Source of the DNA: Atherix ibis
Lineage: Eukaryota > Arthropoda > Insecta > Diptera > Athericidae
Direction of reading: 5' to 3'
DNA length: 64,000 nucleotides
Assembly (NCBI GenBank): GCA_958298945.1
Contig: OY282608.1
Coordinates: 75,254,806 to 75,318,805, forward strand
Part shown: piece by piece, positions 47,234 to 58,764 of the stretch
How the letters are laid out: each line of letters begins with the position of its first letter
Position numbering within the stretch: the stretch's first letter is position 1
Position numbers and translations under genes: made by a program
The notes under the pieces: generated by a model
The model's input: the letters and a program-made list of their open reading frames with translations, nothing else
Told to the model about the DNA's origin: nothing
The model's database searches: none

Positions 47234-50200
47234 TTAGTTCGTTTATTGGTTAGTTGATTTGTTAGTTTGTTCGTTTGTTCGTTTGTTGGCTTGGTGGTTT
47301 GTTGGCTTGTTGGCTTGTTGGTTTTTTGGTTTGTTGGGTTGTTGGTTACTTGGTTTGTTGGTTTGTTGGTTTATTGGTGTGTTGGTTTGTTGGTTTGTTG
47401 GTTTTTTGGTTTTTTGGTTTTTTGGTTTGTTGGCTTGTTGGTTTATTGATTTGTTGATTTGTTGGTTTGTTGGTTTGTTGGTTTGTTGGTTTGTTCGTTT
47501 GTTCGTTTGTTGGCTTGTTGGTTTGTTGGCTTGTTGGCTTGTTGGTTTGTGGGTTTGTTGGGTTGTTGGTTATTTGTTTTGTTGGTGTGTTGGTTTGTTG
47601 GTTTGTTGGTTTGTTGGTTTGTTGGTTAGTTGGTTTGTTGGTTTTTTGGTTTTTTGGTTTGTTCGTTTGTTGGTTTGTTGGTTTGTTGGTTTGTTCGTTT
47701 GTTCGTTTGTTGGCTTGTTGGTTTGTTGGCTTGTTGGCTTGTTGGTTTGTTGGTCTGTTGGGTTGTTGGTTACTTGGTTTGTTGGTTTGTTGGTTTGTTG
47801 GTTTGTTGGTGTGTTGGTTTGTTGGTTTGTTGGTTTTTTGGTTTTTTGGTTTTTTGGTTTTTTGGTTTGTTGGCTTGTTAGTTTGTTGATTTGTTGGTTT
47901 GTTGGTTTGTTGGTTTGTTGGTTTGTTGGTTTGTTTGTTTGTTGGTTTGTTCGTTTGTTGGTTTTTTGGTTTGTTGGTTTGTTGGTTTGTTGGTTTGTTG
48001 GTTTGTTGGTTTGTTGGTTTGTTGGTTTGTTGGTTTGTTGGTTTGTTGGTTTGTTGGTTTGTTGGTTTGTTTGTTTGTTGGTTTGTTCGTTTGTTGGTTT
48101 GTTGGTTTATTGGTTTGTTGGTTTGTTGGTTTGTTGGTTTGTTGGTTTGTTGGTTTGTTGGTTTGTTGGTTTGTTGGTTTGTTGGTCCGTTGGTTTGTTG
48201 GTTTGTTGGTTTGTTGGTTTGTTGGTTTGTTGGTTTGTTGGTTTGTTGGTTTGTTTGTTTGTTGGTTTGTTGGCTTGTTGGTTTTTTGGCTTGTTGGTTT
48301 GTTGGTTTGTTGGTTTGTTGGTTTGTTTGTTTGTTGGTTTGGTCGGTTGTTAGCTTGTTGGTTTTTTGGCTTGTTGGCTTGTTGGCTTGTGGGTTTGTTG
48401 GTATGTTTGTTTGTTGGTTTGTTGGTTTGTTGGTTTGTTGGTTTGTTAGTTTCTTGGTTTGTTGGTTTGTTGGTTTTTTGGTTTGTTGGCTTGTTGGTTT
48501 GTTGGCTTGTTGGCTTGTTGAATTGTTGGTTTGTTGGTTTGTTGGTTTGTTGGTTTGTTGGTTTGTTAGTTTGTTAGTTTGTTGGTTTGTTCGTTTGTTG
48601 TTTTATTAGTTTGTTGGTTTGTTCACTTGTGCGTTTGTTGGCTTGTTGGTTTGTTGGCTTGTAGGCTTGTTGGTTTGTTGGTTTGTTGGTTTGTTGGTTT
48701 GTTAGTTTGTTGGTTTGTTGGCTTGTTGGCTTGTTGGCTTGTTGGTTAGTTGGTTTGTTGGTTTGTTGGTTTGTTCGTTTGTTGGTTTGTTAGTTTGTTG
48801 ATTTGTTGGTTTGCCGGTTTGTTCGTTTGTTGGTTATTTAATATGTTGGTTTGTTGGTTTGTTGGTTTGTTGGTATGTATGTTTGTTTGTTTTTTGGTTT
48901 GTTGGTTTTTGGTTTGTTGGTTTGTTGGTTTGTTGGTTTGTTCGTATGTTGGTTTTTTGGTTTGTTGGTTTGTTGGTTTGTTGGTTTATTGGTGTGTTGG
49001 TTTGTTGGTTTGTTGGTTTGTTGGTTTTTTGGTTTGTTGGCTTGTTGGTTTGTTGGCTTGTTGGCTTGTTGAATTGTTGGTTTGTTGGTTTGTTGGTTTG
49101 TTGGTTTGTTGGTTTGTTGGTTTGTTGGTTTGATGGTTTGTTGGTTTGTTGGTCTGTTGGTTTGTTGGTTTGTTGGTTTATTGGTTTGTTGGTTTGTTTG
49201 TTTGTTCGTTTGTTGGATTGTTGGTTTGTTGGTTTGTTGGATTGTTGGTTTGTTGGTTTGTTGGTTTTTTGGTTTGTTGGCTTGTTGGTTTGTTTGGCTT
49301 GTTGGCTTGTTGAATTGTTGGTTTGTTGGTTTGTTGGTTTGTTGGTTTGTTTGTTTGTTGGTTTGTTGGTTTGTTCGTTTGTTGGTTTTTGGGTTTGTTG
49401 GTTTGTTAGTTTGTTGGTTTGTTGGTTTGTTGGTTTGTTGGTTTGTTGGTTTGTTAGTTTGTTGGTTTGTTGGTATGTTGATTTGTTGGGTTGTTGGTTT
49501 GTTGGTTTGTTGGTTTGTTGGTTTGTTGGCTTGTTGGCTTGTTGGTTTGTTGGTTTGTTGGTTTGTTGGTTTGTTGGTTTGTTGGTTTGTTGGTTTGTTG
49601 GTTTGTTCGTTTGTTGTTTTGTTAGTTTGTTGGTGTGTTCACTTGTGCGTTTGTTGGCTTGTTGATTTGTTGGCTTGTTGGTTTGTTGGTTTGTTGGTTT
49701 GTTGGTTTGTTAGTTTGTTGGTTTGTTGGCTTGTTGGCTTGTTGGTTAGTTGGTTTGTTGGTTTGTTGGTTTGTTCGTTTGTTGGTTTGTATAGTTTGTT
49801 GATTTGTTGGTTTGCTGGTTTGTTCGTTTGTTGGTTATTTGGTTTGTTGGCTTGTTGGTTTATTGGTTTGTTGGTTTGTTGGTTTGTTGGTTTGTTTGGT
49901 TTGTAGGTTTGTTGGTTAGTTGGTTTGTTGGTTTGTTGGTTTGTTGGTTTATTGGTTTGTTGGTTTGTTGGTTTGTTCGTATGTTGGTTTGTTGATTTGT
50001 TGGTTTGTTCGTTTGTTGGCTTGTTGGTTTGTTGGCTTGTTGGCTTATTGGTTTGTTGGTTTGTTGGGTTGTTGGTTATTTGGTTTGTTGGTGTGTTGGT
50101 TTGTTGGTTTGTTGGTTTGTTGGTTTGTTGGTTAGTTGGTTTGTTGGTTTTTTGTTTTTTTGGTTTGTTCGTTTGTTGGTATGTTGGTTTGTTGGTTTGT

Positions 50201-50403
50201 TGGTTTGTTGGTTTTCTGGTTTGTTGGCTTGTTGGTTTGTTGGTTTGTTGGTTTGTTTGTTTGTTGGTTTGTAGGCTTGTTGGTTGTTTGGCTTGTTGGT
50301 TTGTTGTTTTGTTGGTTTGTTGGTTTGTTTGTTTGTTGGTTTGTTGGTTTGTTGGTTTGTTGGTTTGTTGGTTTGTTCGTTTGTTGGTTTGTTGGTTTGT
50401 TGG
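47234..50403. repeat. Higher-order repeat E, copy 2 (3,170 bp)
   Basis: Bounded by two copies of TTAGTTCGTTTATTGGTTAG at 47234 and 50404. The part from about 49,290 to 50,650 reads the same as 46,120 to 47,480 with no difference I could find by eye, including all rare indels. It retains the full paired module (GAATTG at 49071 and 49312) that copy 1 has lost in part. Confidence 0.9.
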
Positions 50404-53400
50404 TTAGTTCGTTTATTGGTTAGTTGATTTGTTAGTTTGTTCGTTTGTTCGTTTGTTGGCTTGGTGGTTTGTTGGCTTGTTGGCTTGTTGGTTTTTTGGT
50501 TTGTTGGGTTGTTGGTTACTTGGTTTGTTGGTTTGTTGGTTTATTGGTGTGTTGGTTTGTTGGTTTGTTGGTTTTTTGGTTTTTTGGTTTTTTGGTTTGT
50601 TGGCTTGTTGGTTTATTGATTTGTTGATTTGTTGGTTTGTTGGTTTGTTGGTTTGTTGGTTTGTTCGTTTGTTGGTTTGTTTGTTTGTTGGTTTGTTGGT
50701 TTGTTCGTTTGTTGGTTTTTGGGTTTGTTGGTTTGTTAGTTTGTTGGTTTGTTGGTTTGTTGGTTTGTTGGTTTGTTGGTTTGTTAGTTTGTTGGTTTGT
50801 TGGTATGTTGATTTGTTGGGTTGTTGGTTTGTTGGTATGTTGATTTGTTGGGTTGTTGGTTTGTTGGTTTGTTGGTTTGTTGGTTTGTTGGTTTGTTGGT
50901 TTTTTGGTTTGTTGGTTTGTTGGTTTGTTGGTTTGTTCGTTTGTTGGCTTGTTGGTTTGTTGGCTTGTTGGCTTGTTGGTTTGTGGGTTTGTTGGGTTGT
51001 TGGTTATTTGTTTTGTTGGTGTGTTGGTTTGTTGGTTTGTTGGTTTGTTGGTTTGTTGGTTAGTTGGTTTGTTGGTTTTTTGGTTTTTTGGTTTGTTCGT
51101 TTGTTGGTTTGTTGGTTTGTTGGTTTGTTCGTTTGTTCGTTTGTTGGCTTGTTGGTTTGTTGGCTTGTTGGCTTGTTGGTTTGTTGGTCTGTTGGGTTGT
51201 TGGTTACTTGGTTTGTTGGTTTGTTGGTTTGTTGGTTTGTTGGTGTGTTGGTTTGTTGGTTTGTTGGTTTTTTGGTTTTTTGGTTTTTTGGTTTTTTGGT
51301 TTGTTGGCTTGTTAGTTTGTTGATTTGTTGGGTTGTTGGTTTGTTGGTTTGTTGGTTTGTTGGTTTGTTTGTTTGTTGGTTTGTTCGTTTTTTGGTTTTT
51401 TGGTTTGTTGGTTTGTTGATTTGTTGGTTTGTTGGTTTGTTGGTTAGTTCGTTTATTGGTTTGTTAATTTGTTGGTTTATTGGTTTGTTGTTTTGTTGGT
51501 TTGTTCGTATGTTGGTTTGTTGATTTGTTGGTTTGTTCGTTTGTTCGTTTGTTGGCTTGTTGGTTTGTTGGTTTGTTGGTTTGCCCGTTTGTTGGTTTGT
51601 TAGTTTGTTGATTTGTTGGTTTGCCGGTTTGTTCGTTTGTTGGTTATTTAATTTGTTGGTTTGTTGGTTTGTTGGTTTGTTGGTTTGTTCGTATGTTGGT
51701 TTTTTGGTTTGTTGGTTTGTTGGTTTGTTGGTTTGTTGGTTTATTGGTGTGTTGGTTTGTTGGTTTGTTGGTTTGTTGGTTTTTTGGTTTGTTGGCTTGT
51801 TGGTTTGTTGGCTTGTTGGCTTGTTGAATTGTTGGTTTGTTGGTTTGTTGGTTTGTTGGTTTGTTGGTTTGTTGGTTTGTTGGTTTGTTGGTTTGATGGT
51901 TTGTTGGTTTGTTGGTCTGTTGGTTTGTTTGTTTGTTGGTTTATTGGTTTGTTGGTTTGTTTGTTTGTTCGTTTGTTGGATTGTTGGTTTGTTGGTTTGT
52001 TGGATTGTTGGTTTGTTGGTTTGTTGGTTTTTTGGTTTGTTGGCTTGTTGGTTTGTTGGCTTGTTGGCTTGTTGAATTGTTGGTTTGTTGGTTTGTTGGT
52101 TTGTTGGTTTGTTGGTTTATTGGTTTGTTGGTTTGTTGGTCTGTTGGTTTGTTGGTTTGTTGGTTTATTGGTTTGTTGGTTTGTTTGTTTGTTCGTTTGT
52201 TGGATTGTTGGTTTGTTGGTTTGTTGGATTGTTGGTTTGTTGGTTTGTTGGTTTGTTGGTTTGTTGGTTTGTTGGTTTGTTGGTTTGTTGGTTTGTTGGT
52301 TTGTTGGTTTGTTGGTTTGTTGGTTTGTTGGTTTGTTGGTTTGTTGGTTTGTTGGTTTGTTGGTTTGTTGGTTTGTTGGTTTGTTGGTTTTTTGGTTTGT
52401 TGGCTTGTTGGTCTGTTGGTTTGTTGGTTTGTTGGTTTGTTGGTTTGTTGGTTTGTTAGTTTGTTAGTTTGTTAGTTTGTTGGTTTGTTGGTGTGTTGGT
52501 TTGTTGGTTTGTTGGTTTGTTGGTTTTTGGTTTTTTAGTTTGTTGGCTTCTTGGTTTGTTGCTTTGTTGGTTTGTTGGTTTGTTGGTTTGTTGGTTTGTT
52601 GGTTTGTTTGTTTGTTGGTTTGTTGGTTTGTTCGTTTGTTGGTTTTTGGGTTTGTTGGTTTGTTAGTTTGTTGGTTTGTTGGTTTGTTGGTTTGTTGGTT
52701 TGTTGGTTTGTTGGTTTGTTGGTTTGTTGGTTTGTTGGTTTGTTGGTATGTTGATTTGTTGGGTTGTTGGTTTGTTGGTTTGTTGGTTTGTTGGTTTGTT
52801 GGTTTTTTGGTTTGTTGGTTTGTTGGTTTGTTGGTTTGTTGGTTTGTTGGTTTGTTGGTTTGTTGGTTTTTTGGTTTGTTGGTTTGTTGGTTTGTTGGCT
52901 TGTTGGTTTGTTGGCTTATTGGTTTGTTGGCTTCTTGGTTTGTTGGTTTGTTGGTTTGTTGGTTTGTTGGTTTGTTGGTTTGTTGGTTTGTTGGTTTGTT
53001 GGTTTGTTGGTTTGTTGGTTTGTTGGTTTGTTACTTTGTGGGTTTGTTGGTTTGTTGGTCTGTTGGTTTTTTGGCTTGTTGGTTTGTTGGTTTGTTGGTT
53101 TGTTGGTTTGTTGGTTTGTTGGTTTGTTGGTTTGTTTGTTTGTTGGTTTGTTCGGTTGTTGGTTTGTTGGTTTGTTGGTTTGTTGGTTTGTAGGTTTGTT
53201 GATTTGTTGGTTTGTTGGTTTGTTGGTTAGTTCGTTTATTGGTTTGTTAATTTGTTGGTTTATTGGTTTGTTGTTTTGTTGGTTTGTTCGTATGTTGGTT
53301 TGTTGATTTGTTGGTTTGTTCGTTTGTTCGTTTGTTGGCTTGTTGGTTTGTTGGCTTGTTGGCTTGTTGGTTTGTGGGTTTGTTGGGTTGTTGGTTATTT

Positions 53401-55329
53401 GTTTTGTTGGTGTGTTGGTTTGTTGGTTTGTTGGTTTGTTGGTTTGTTGGTTAGTTGGTTTGTTGGTTTTTTGGTTTTTTGGTTTGTTCGTTTGTTGGTT
53501 TGTTGGTTTGTTGGTTTGTTCGTTTGTTCGTTTGTTGGCTTGTTGGTTTGTTGGCTTGTTGGCTTGTTGGTTTGTTGGTCTGTTGAGTTGTTGGTTACTT
53601 GGTTTGTTGGTTTGTTGGTTTGTTGGTTTGTTGGTGTGTTGGTTTGTTGGTTTGTTGGTTTTTTGGTTTTTTGGTTTTTTGGTTTTTTGGTTTGTTGGTT
53701 TGTTGGCTTGTTAGTTTGTTGATTTGTTGGTTTGTTGGTTTGTTGGTTTGTTGGTTTGTTGGTTTGTTTGTTTGTTGGTTTGTTCGTTTTTTGGTTTTTT
53801 GGTTTGTTGGTTTGTTGGTTTGTTGGTTTGTTGGTTTGTTGGTTTGTTGGTTTGTTGGTTTGTTTGTTTGTTGGTTTGTTCGTTTGTTGGTTTGTTGGTT
53901 TATTGGTTTGTTGGTTTGTTGGTTTGTTGGTTTGTTGGTTTGTTGGTTTGTTGGTTTGTTGGTTTGTTGGTTTGTTGGTTTGTTGGTCCGTTGGTTTGTT
54001 GGTTTGTTGGTTTGCTGGTTTGTTGGTTTGTTGGTTTGTTGGTTTGTTTGTTTGTTGGTTTGTTGGCTTGTTGGTTTTTTGGCTTGTTGGTTTGTTGGTT
54101 TGTTGGTTTGTTGGTTTGTTTGTTTGTTGGTTTGGTCGGTTGTTAGCTTGTTGGTTTTTTGGCTTGTTGGCTTGTTGGCTTGTGGGTTTGTTGGTATGTT
54201 TGTTTGTTGGTTTGTTGGTTTGTTGGTTTGTTGGTTTGTTAGTTTCTTGGTTTGTTGGTTTGTTGGTTTTTTGGTTTGTTGGCTAGTTGGTTTGTTGGTT
54301 TGTTGAATTGTTGGTTTGTTGGTTTGTTGGTTTGTTGGTTTGTTGGTTTGTTGGTTTGTTGGTTTGTTTGTTTGTTGGTTTGTGTGTTTGTTGGCTTTTT
54401 GGTTTGTTGGCTTGTTGGCTTGTTGGTTTGTTGGTTTGTTGGTTTGTTGGTTTGTTGGTTTGTTGGTTTGTTGGTTTGTTGGCTTGTTGGTTTGTTAGTT
54501 TGTTAGTTTGTTGATTTGTTGGGGTGTTGTTTTTTGGTTTGTTTGTTTGTTGGTTTGTTGGCTTGTTGGCTTGTTGGTTTGTTGGTTTGTTGGTTTGTTG
54601 GTTTGTTGGTTTGTTGGTTTGTTGGTTTGTTGGTTTGTTCGTTTGTTGTTTTGTTAGTTTGTTGGTGTGTTCACTTGTGCGTTTGTTGGCTTGTTGGTTT
54701 GTTGGCTTGTTGGCTTGTTGGTTTGTTGGTTTGTTCGTTTGTTGGTTTGTTAGTTTGTTGGTTTGTTGGCTTGTTGGCTTGTTGGTTAGTTGGTTTGTTG
54801 GTTTGTTGGTTTGTTGGTTTGTAGGTTTGTTGGTTAGTTGGTTTGTTGGTTTGTTGGTTTGTTGGTTTATTGGTTTGTTGGTTTGTTGGTTTGTTCGTAT
54901 GTTGGTTTGTTGATTTGTTGGTTTGATCGTTTGTTGGCTTGTTGGTTTGTTGGCTTGTTGGCTTATTGGTTTGTTGGTTTGTTGGGTTGTTGGTTATTTG
55001 GTTTGTTGGTGTGTTGGTTTGTTGGTTTGTTGGTTTGTTGGTTTGTTGGTTAGTTGGTTTGTTGGTTTTTTGTTTTTTTGGTTTGTTCGTTTGTTGGTAT
55101 GTTGGTTTGTTGGTTTGTTGGTTTGTTGGTTTTCTGGTTTGTTGGCTTGTTGGTTTGTTGGTTTGTTGGTTTGTTTGTTTGTTGGTTTGTAAGCTTGTTG
55201 GTTGTTTGGCTTGTTGGTTTGTTGTTTTGTTGGTTTGTTGGTTTGTTTGTTTGTTGGTTTGTTGGTTTGTTGGTTTGTTGGTTTGTTGGTTTGTTGGTTT
55301 GTTCGTTTGTTGGTTTGTTGGTTTGTTGG
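50404..55329. repeat. Higher-order repeat E, copy 3 (4,926 bp)
   Basis: Runs from TTAGTTCGTTTATTGGTTAG at 50404 to the next at 55330. It carries a 32-base tandem duplication (TATGTTGATTTG at 50804 and 50836), CCGG at 51624, GAATTG at 51826 and 52074, GGTTTTTGGTTTTTTAG at 52522, TTACTTTGTGGG near 53,030, TCCGTTGG at 53987, GGGGTGTTG at 54521 and TTCACTTG at 54670. The TTTGTATAG insertion of copies 1 and 2 is missing, removed with a stretch near 54,815. Confidence 0.85.
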
Positions 55330-58300
55330 TTAGTTCGTTTATTGGTTAGTTGATTTGTTAGTTTGTTCGTTTGTTCGTTTGTTGGCTTGGTGGTTTGTTG
55401 GCTTGTTGGCTTGTTGGTTTGTTGGTTTGTTGGGTTGTTGGTTACTTGGTTTGTTGGTTTGTTGGTTTGTTGGTTTATTGGTGTGTTGGTTTGTTGGTTT
55501 TTTGGTTTTTTGGTTTTTTGGTTTGTTGGCTTGTTGGTTTATTGATTTGTTGATTTGTTGGTTTGTTGGTTTGTTGGTTTGTTGGTTTGTTCGTTTGTTG
55601 GTTTGTTTGTTTGTTGGTTTGTTGGTTTGTTCGTTTGTTGGTTTTTGGGTTTATTGGTTTGTTAGTTTGTTGGTTTGTTGGTTTGTTGGTTTGTTGGTTT
55701 GTTGGTTTGTTAGTTTGTTGGTTTGTTGGTATGTTGATTTGTTGGGTTGTTGGTTTGTTGGTATGTTGATTTGTTGGGTTGTTGGTTTGTTGGTTTGTTG
55801 GTTTGTTGGTTTGTTGGTTTGTTGGTTTGTTGGTTTTTTGGTTTGTTGGTTTGTTGGTTTGTTGGTTTGTTCGTTTGTTGGCTTGTTGGTTTGTTGGCTT
55901 GTTGGCTTGTTGGTTTGTGGGTTTGTTGGGTTGTTGGTTATTTGTTTTGTTGGTGTGTTGGTTTATTGGTTTGTTGGTTTGTTGGTTTGTTGGTTAGTTG
56001 GTTTGTTGGTTTTTTGGTTTTTTGGTTTGTTCGTTTGTTGGTTTGTTGGTTTGTTGGTTTGTTCGTTTGTTCGTTTGTTGGCTTGTTGGTTTGTTGGCTT
56101 GTTGGCTTGTTGGTTTGTTGGTCTGTTGGGTTGTTGGTTACTTGGTTTGTTGGTTTGTTGGTTTGTTGGTGTGTTGGTTTGTTGGTTTATTGGTTTTTTG
56201 GTTTTTTGGTTTTTTGGTTTTTTGGTTTGTGGGCTTGTTAGTTTGTTGATTTGTTGGTTTGTTGGTTTGTTGGTTTGTTGGTTTGTTGGTTTGTTTGTTT
56301 GTTGGTTTGTTCGTTTTTTGGTTTTTTGGTTTGTTGGTTTGTTGATTTGTTGGTTTGTTGGTTTGTTGGTTAGTTCGTTTATTGGTTTGTTAATTTGTTG
56401 GTTTATTGGTTTGTTGTTTTGTTGGTTTGTTCGTATGTTGGTTTGTTGATTTGTTGGTTTGTTCGTTTGTTCGTTTGTTGGCTTGTTGGTTTGTTGGTTT
56501 GTAGGTTTGTTCGTTTGTTGGTTTGTTGGTTTGTTAATTTGTTGATTTGTTGGTTTGCCGGTTTGTTCGTTTGTTGGTTATTTAATTTGTTGGTTTGTTG
56601 GTTTGTTGGTTTGTTGGTTTGTATGTTTGTTTGTTTTTTGGTTTGTTGGTTTGTTGGTTTGTTGGTTTGTTCGTATGTTGGTTTTTTGGTTTGTTGGTTT
56701 GTTGGTTTGTTGGTTTATTGGTGTGTTGGTTTGTTGGTTTGTTGGTTTGTTGGTTTTTTGGTTTGTTGGCTTGTTGGTTTGTTGGCTTGTTGGCTTGTTG
56801 AATTGTTGGTTTGTTGGTTTGTTGGTTTGTTGGTTTGTTGGTTTGTTGGTTTGTTGGTTTGATGGTTTGTTGGTTTGTTGGTCTGTTGGTTTGTTGGTTT
56901 GTTGGTTTATTGGTTTGATGGTTTGTTTGTTTGTTCGTTTGTTGGATTGTTGGTTTGTTGGTTTGTTGGATTGTTGGTTTGTTGGTTTGTTGGTTTTTTG
57001 GTTTGTTGGTTTGTTGGTTTGTTGGCTTGTTGGCTTGTTGAATTGTTGGTTTGTTGGTTTGTTGGTTTGTTGGTTTGTTGGTTTGTTGGTTTGTTGGTTT
57101 GTTGGTTTGCGGGTCTGTTGGTTTGTTGGTTTGTTGGTTTATTGGTTTGTTGGTTTGTTTGTTTGTTCGTTTGTTGGATTGTTGGTTTGTTGGTTTGTTG
57201 GATTGTTGATTTGTTGGTTTGTTGGTTTGTTGGTTTGTTGGTTTGTTGGTTTGTTGGTTTGTTGGTTTGTTGGTTTGTTGGTTTGTTGATTTGTTGGTTT
57301 GTTGGTTTGTTGGTTTGTTGGTTTGTTGGTTTGTTGGTTTGTTGGTTTGTTGGTTTGTTGGTTTGTTGGTTTGTTGGTTTGTTGGTTTTTTGGTTTGTTG
57401 GCTTGTTGGTCTGTTGGTTTGTTGGTTTGTTGGTTTGTTGGTTTGTTGGTTTGTTAGTTTGTTAGTTTGTTAGTTTGTTGGTTTGTTGGTGTGTTGGTTT
57501 GTTGGTTTGTTGGTTTGTTGGTTTTTGGTTTTTTAGTTTGTTGGCTTCTTGGTTTGTTGGTTTGTTGGTTTGTTGGTTTGTTGGTTTGTTGGTTTGTTTG
57601 TTTGTTGGTTTGTTGGTTTGTTGGTTTGTTCGTTTGTTGGTTTTTAGGTTTGTTGGTTTGTTAGTTTGTTGGTTTGTTGGTTTGTTGGTTTGTTGGTTTG
57701 TTAGTTTGTTGGTTTGTTGGTATGTTGATTTGTTGGGTTGTTGGTTTGTTGGTTTGTTGGTTTGTTGGTTTGTTGGTTTTTTGGTTTGTTGGTTTGTTGG
57801 TTTGTTGGTTTGTTGGTTTGTTGGTTTGTTGGTTTGTTGGTTTGTTGGTTTGTTGGTTTGTTGGTTTGTTGGCTTGTTGGTTTGTTGGCTTATTGGTTTG
57901 TTGGCTTCTTGGTTTGTTGGTTTGTTGGTTTGTTGGTTTGTTGGTTTGTTGGTTTGTTGGTTTGTTGGTTTGTTGGTTTGTTGGTTTGTTGGTTTGTTGG
58001 TTTGTTGGTTTGTTGGTTTGTTACTTTGTGGGTTTGTTGGTTTGTTGGTCTGTTGGTTTTTTGGCTTGTTGGTTTGTTGGTTTGTTGGTTTGTTGGTTTG
58101 TTGGTTTGTTGGTTAGTTGGTTTGTTGGTTTTTTGTTTTTTTGGTTTGTTCGTTTGTTGGTATGTTGGTTTGTTGGTTTGTTGGTTTGTTGGTTTTCTGG
58201 TTTGTTGGCTTGTTGGTTTGTTGGTTTGTTGGTTTGTTTGTTTGTTGGTTTGTAGGCTTGTTGGTTGTTTGGCTTGTTGGTTTGTTGTTTTGTTGGTTTG

Positions 58301-58656
58301 TTGGTTTGTTTGTTTGTTGGTTTGTTGGTTTGTTAGTTTGTTGGTTTGTTGGTTAGTTCGTTTATTGGTTAGTTGATTTGTTAGTTTGTTCGTTTGTTCG
58401 TTTGTTGGCTTGGTGGTTTGTTGGCTTGTTGGCTTGTTGGTTTGTTGGTTTGTTGGGTTGTTGGTATGTTGGTTTGTTGGTTTGTTGGTTTGTTGGTTTT
58501 CTGGTTTGTTGGCTTGTTGGTTTGTTGGTTTGTTGGTTTGTTTGTTTGTTGGTTTGTAGGCTTGTTGGTTGTTTGGCTTGTTGGTTTGTTGTTTTGTTGG
58601 TTTGTTGGTTTGTTTGTTTGTTGGTTTGTTCGTTTGTTGGTTTGTTGGTTTGTTGG
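55330..58656. repeat. Higher-order repeat E, copy 4 (3,327 bp)
   Basis: Same order as copy 3 at first: TATGTTGATTTG pair at 55730 and 55762, CCGG at 56558, GAATTG at 56800 and 57040, GGTTTTTGGTTTTTTAG at 57520, TTACTTTGTGGG near 58,020. It then jumps at about 58,110 to the TTTTTTGTTTTTTTGG string that lies 1.9 kb further on in copy 3. Near its end it carries a 304-base duplication. Confidence 0.85.
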
Positions 58657-58764
58657 TTAGTTCGTTTATTGGTTAGTTGATTTGTTAGTTTGTTCGTTTG
58701 TTCGTTTGTTGGCTTGGTGGTTTGTTGGCTTGTTGGCTTGTTGGTTTGTTGGTTTGTTGGGTTG
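58157..58764. repeat. 304-base imperfect tandem duplication
   Basis: TATGTTGG at 58161 and 58465, TTTTCTGG at 58193 and 58497, and TTAGTTCGTTTATTGG at 58353 and 58657 are all 304 bp (38 octamers) apart. The copies differ by a few octamer variants (TTTGTTAG in the first, TTTGTTCG in the second, near 58,332 and 58,628). The join is the hybrid GGTATGTTGG near 58,463 where GGTTACTTGG would be expected. Confidence 0.88.
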
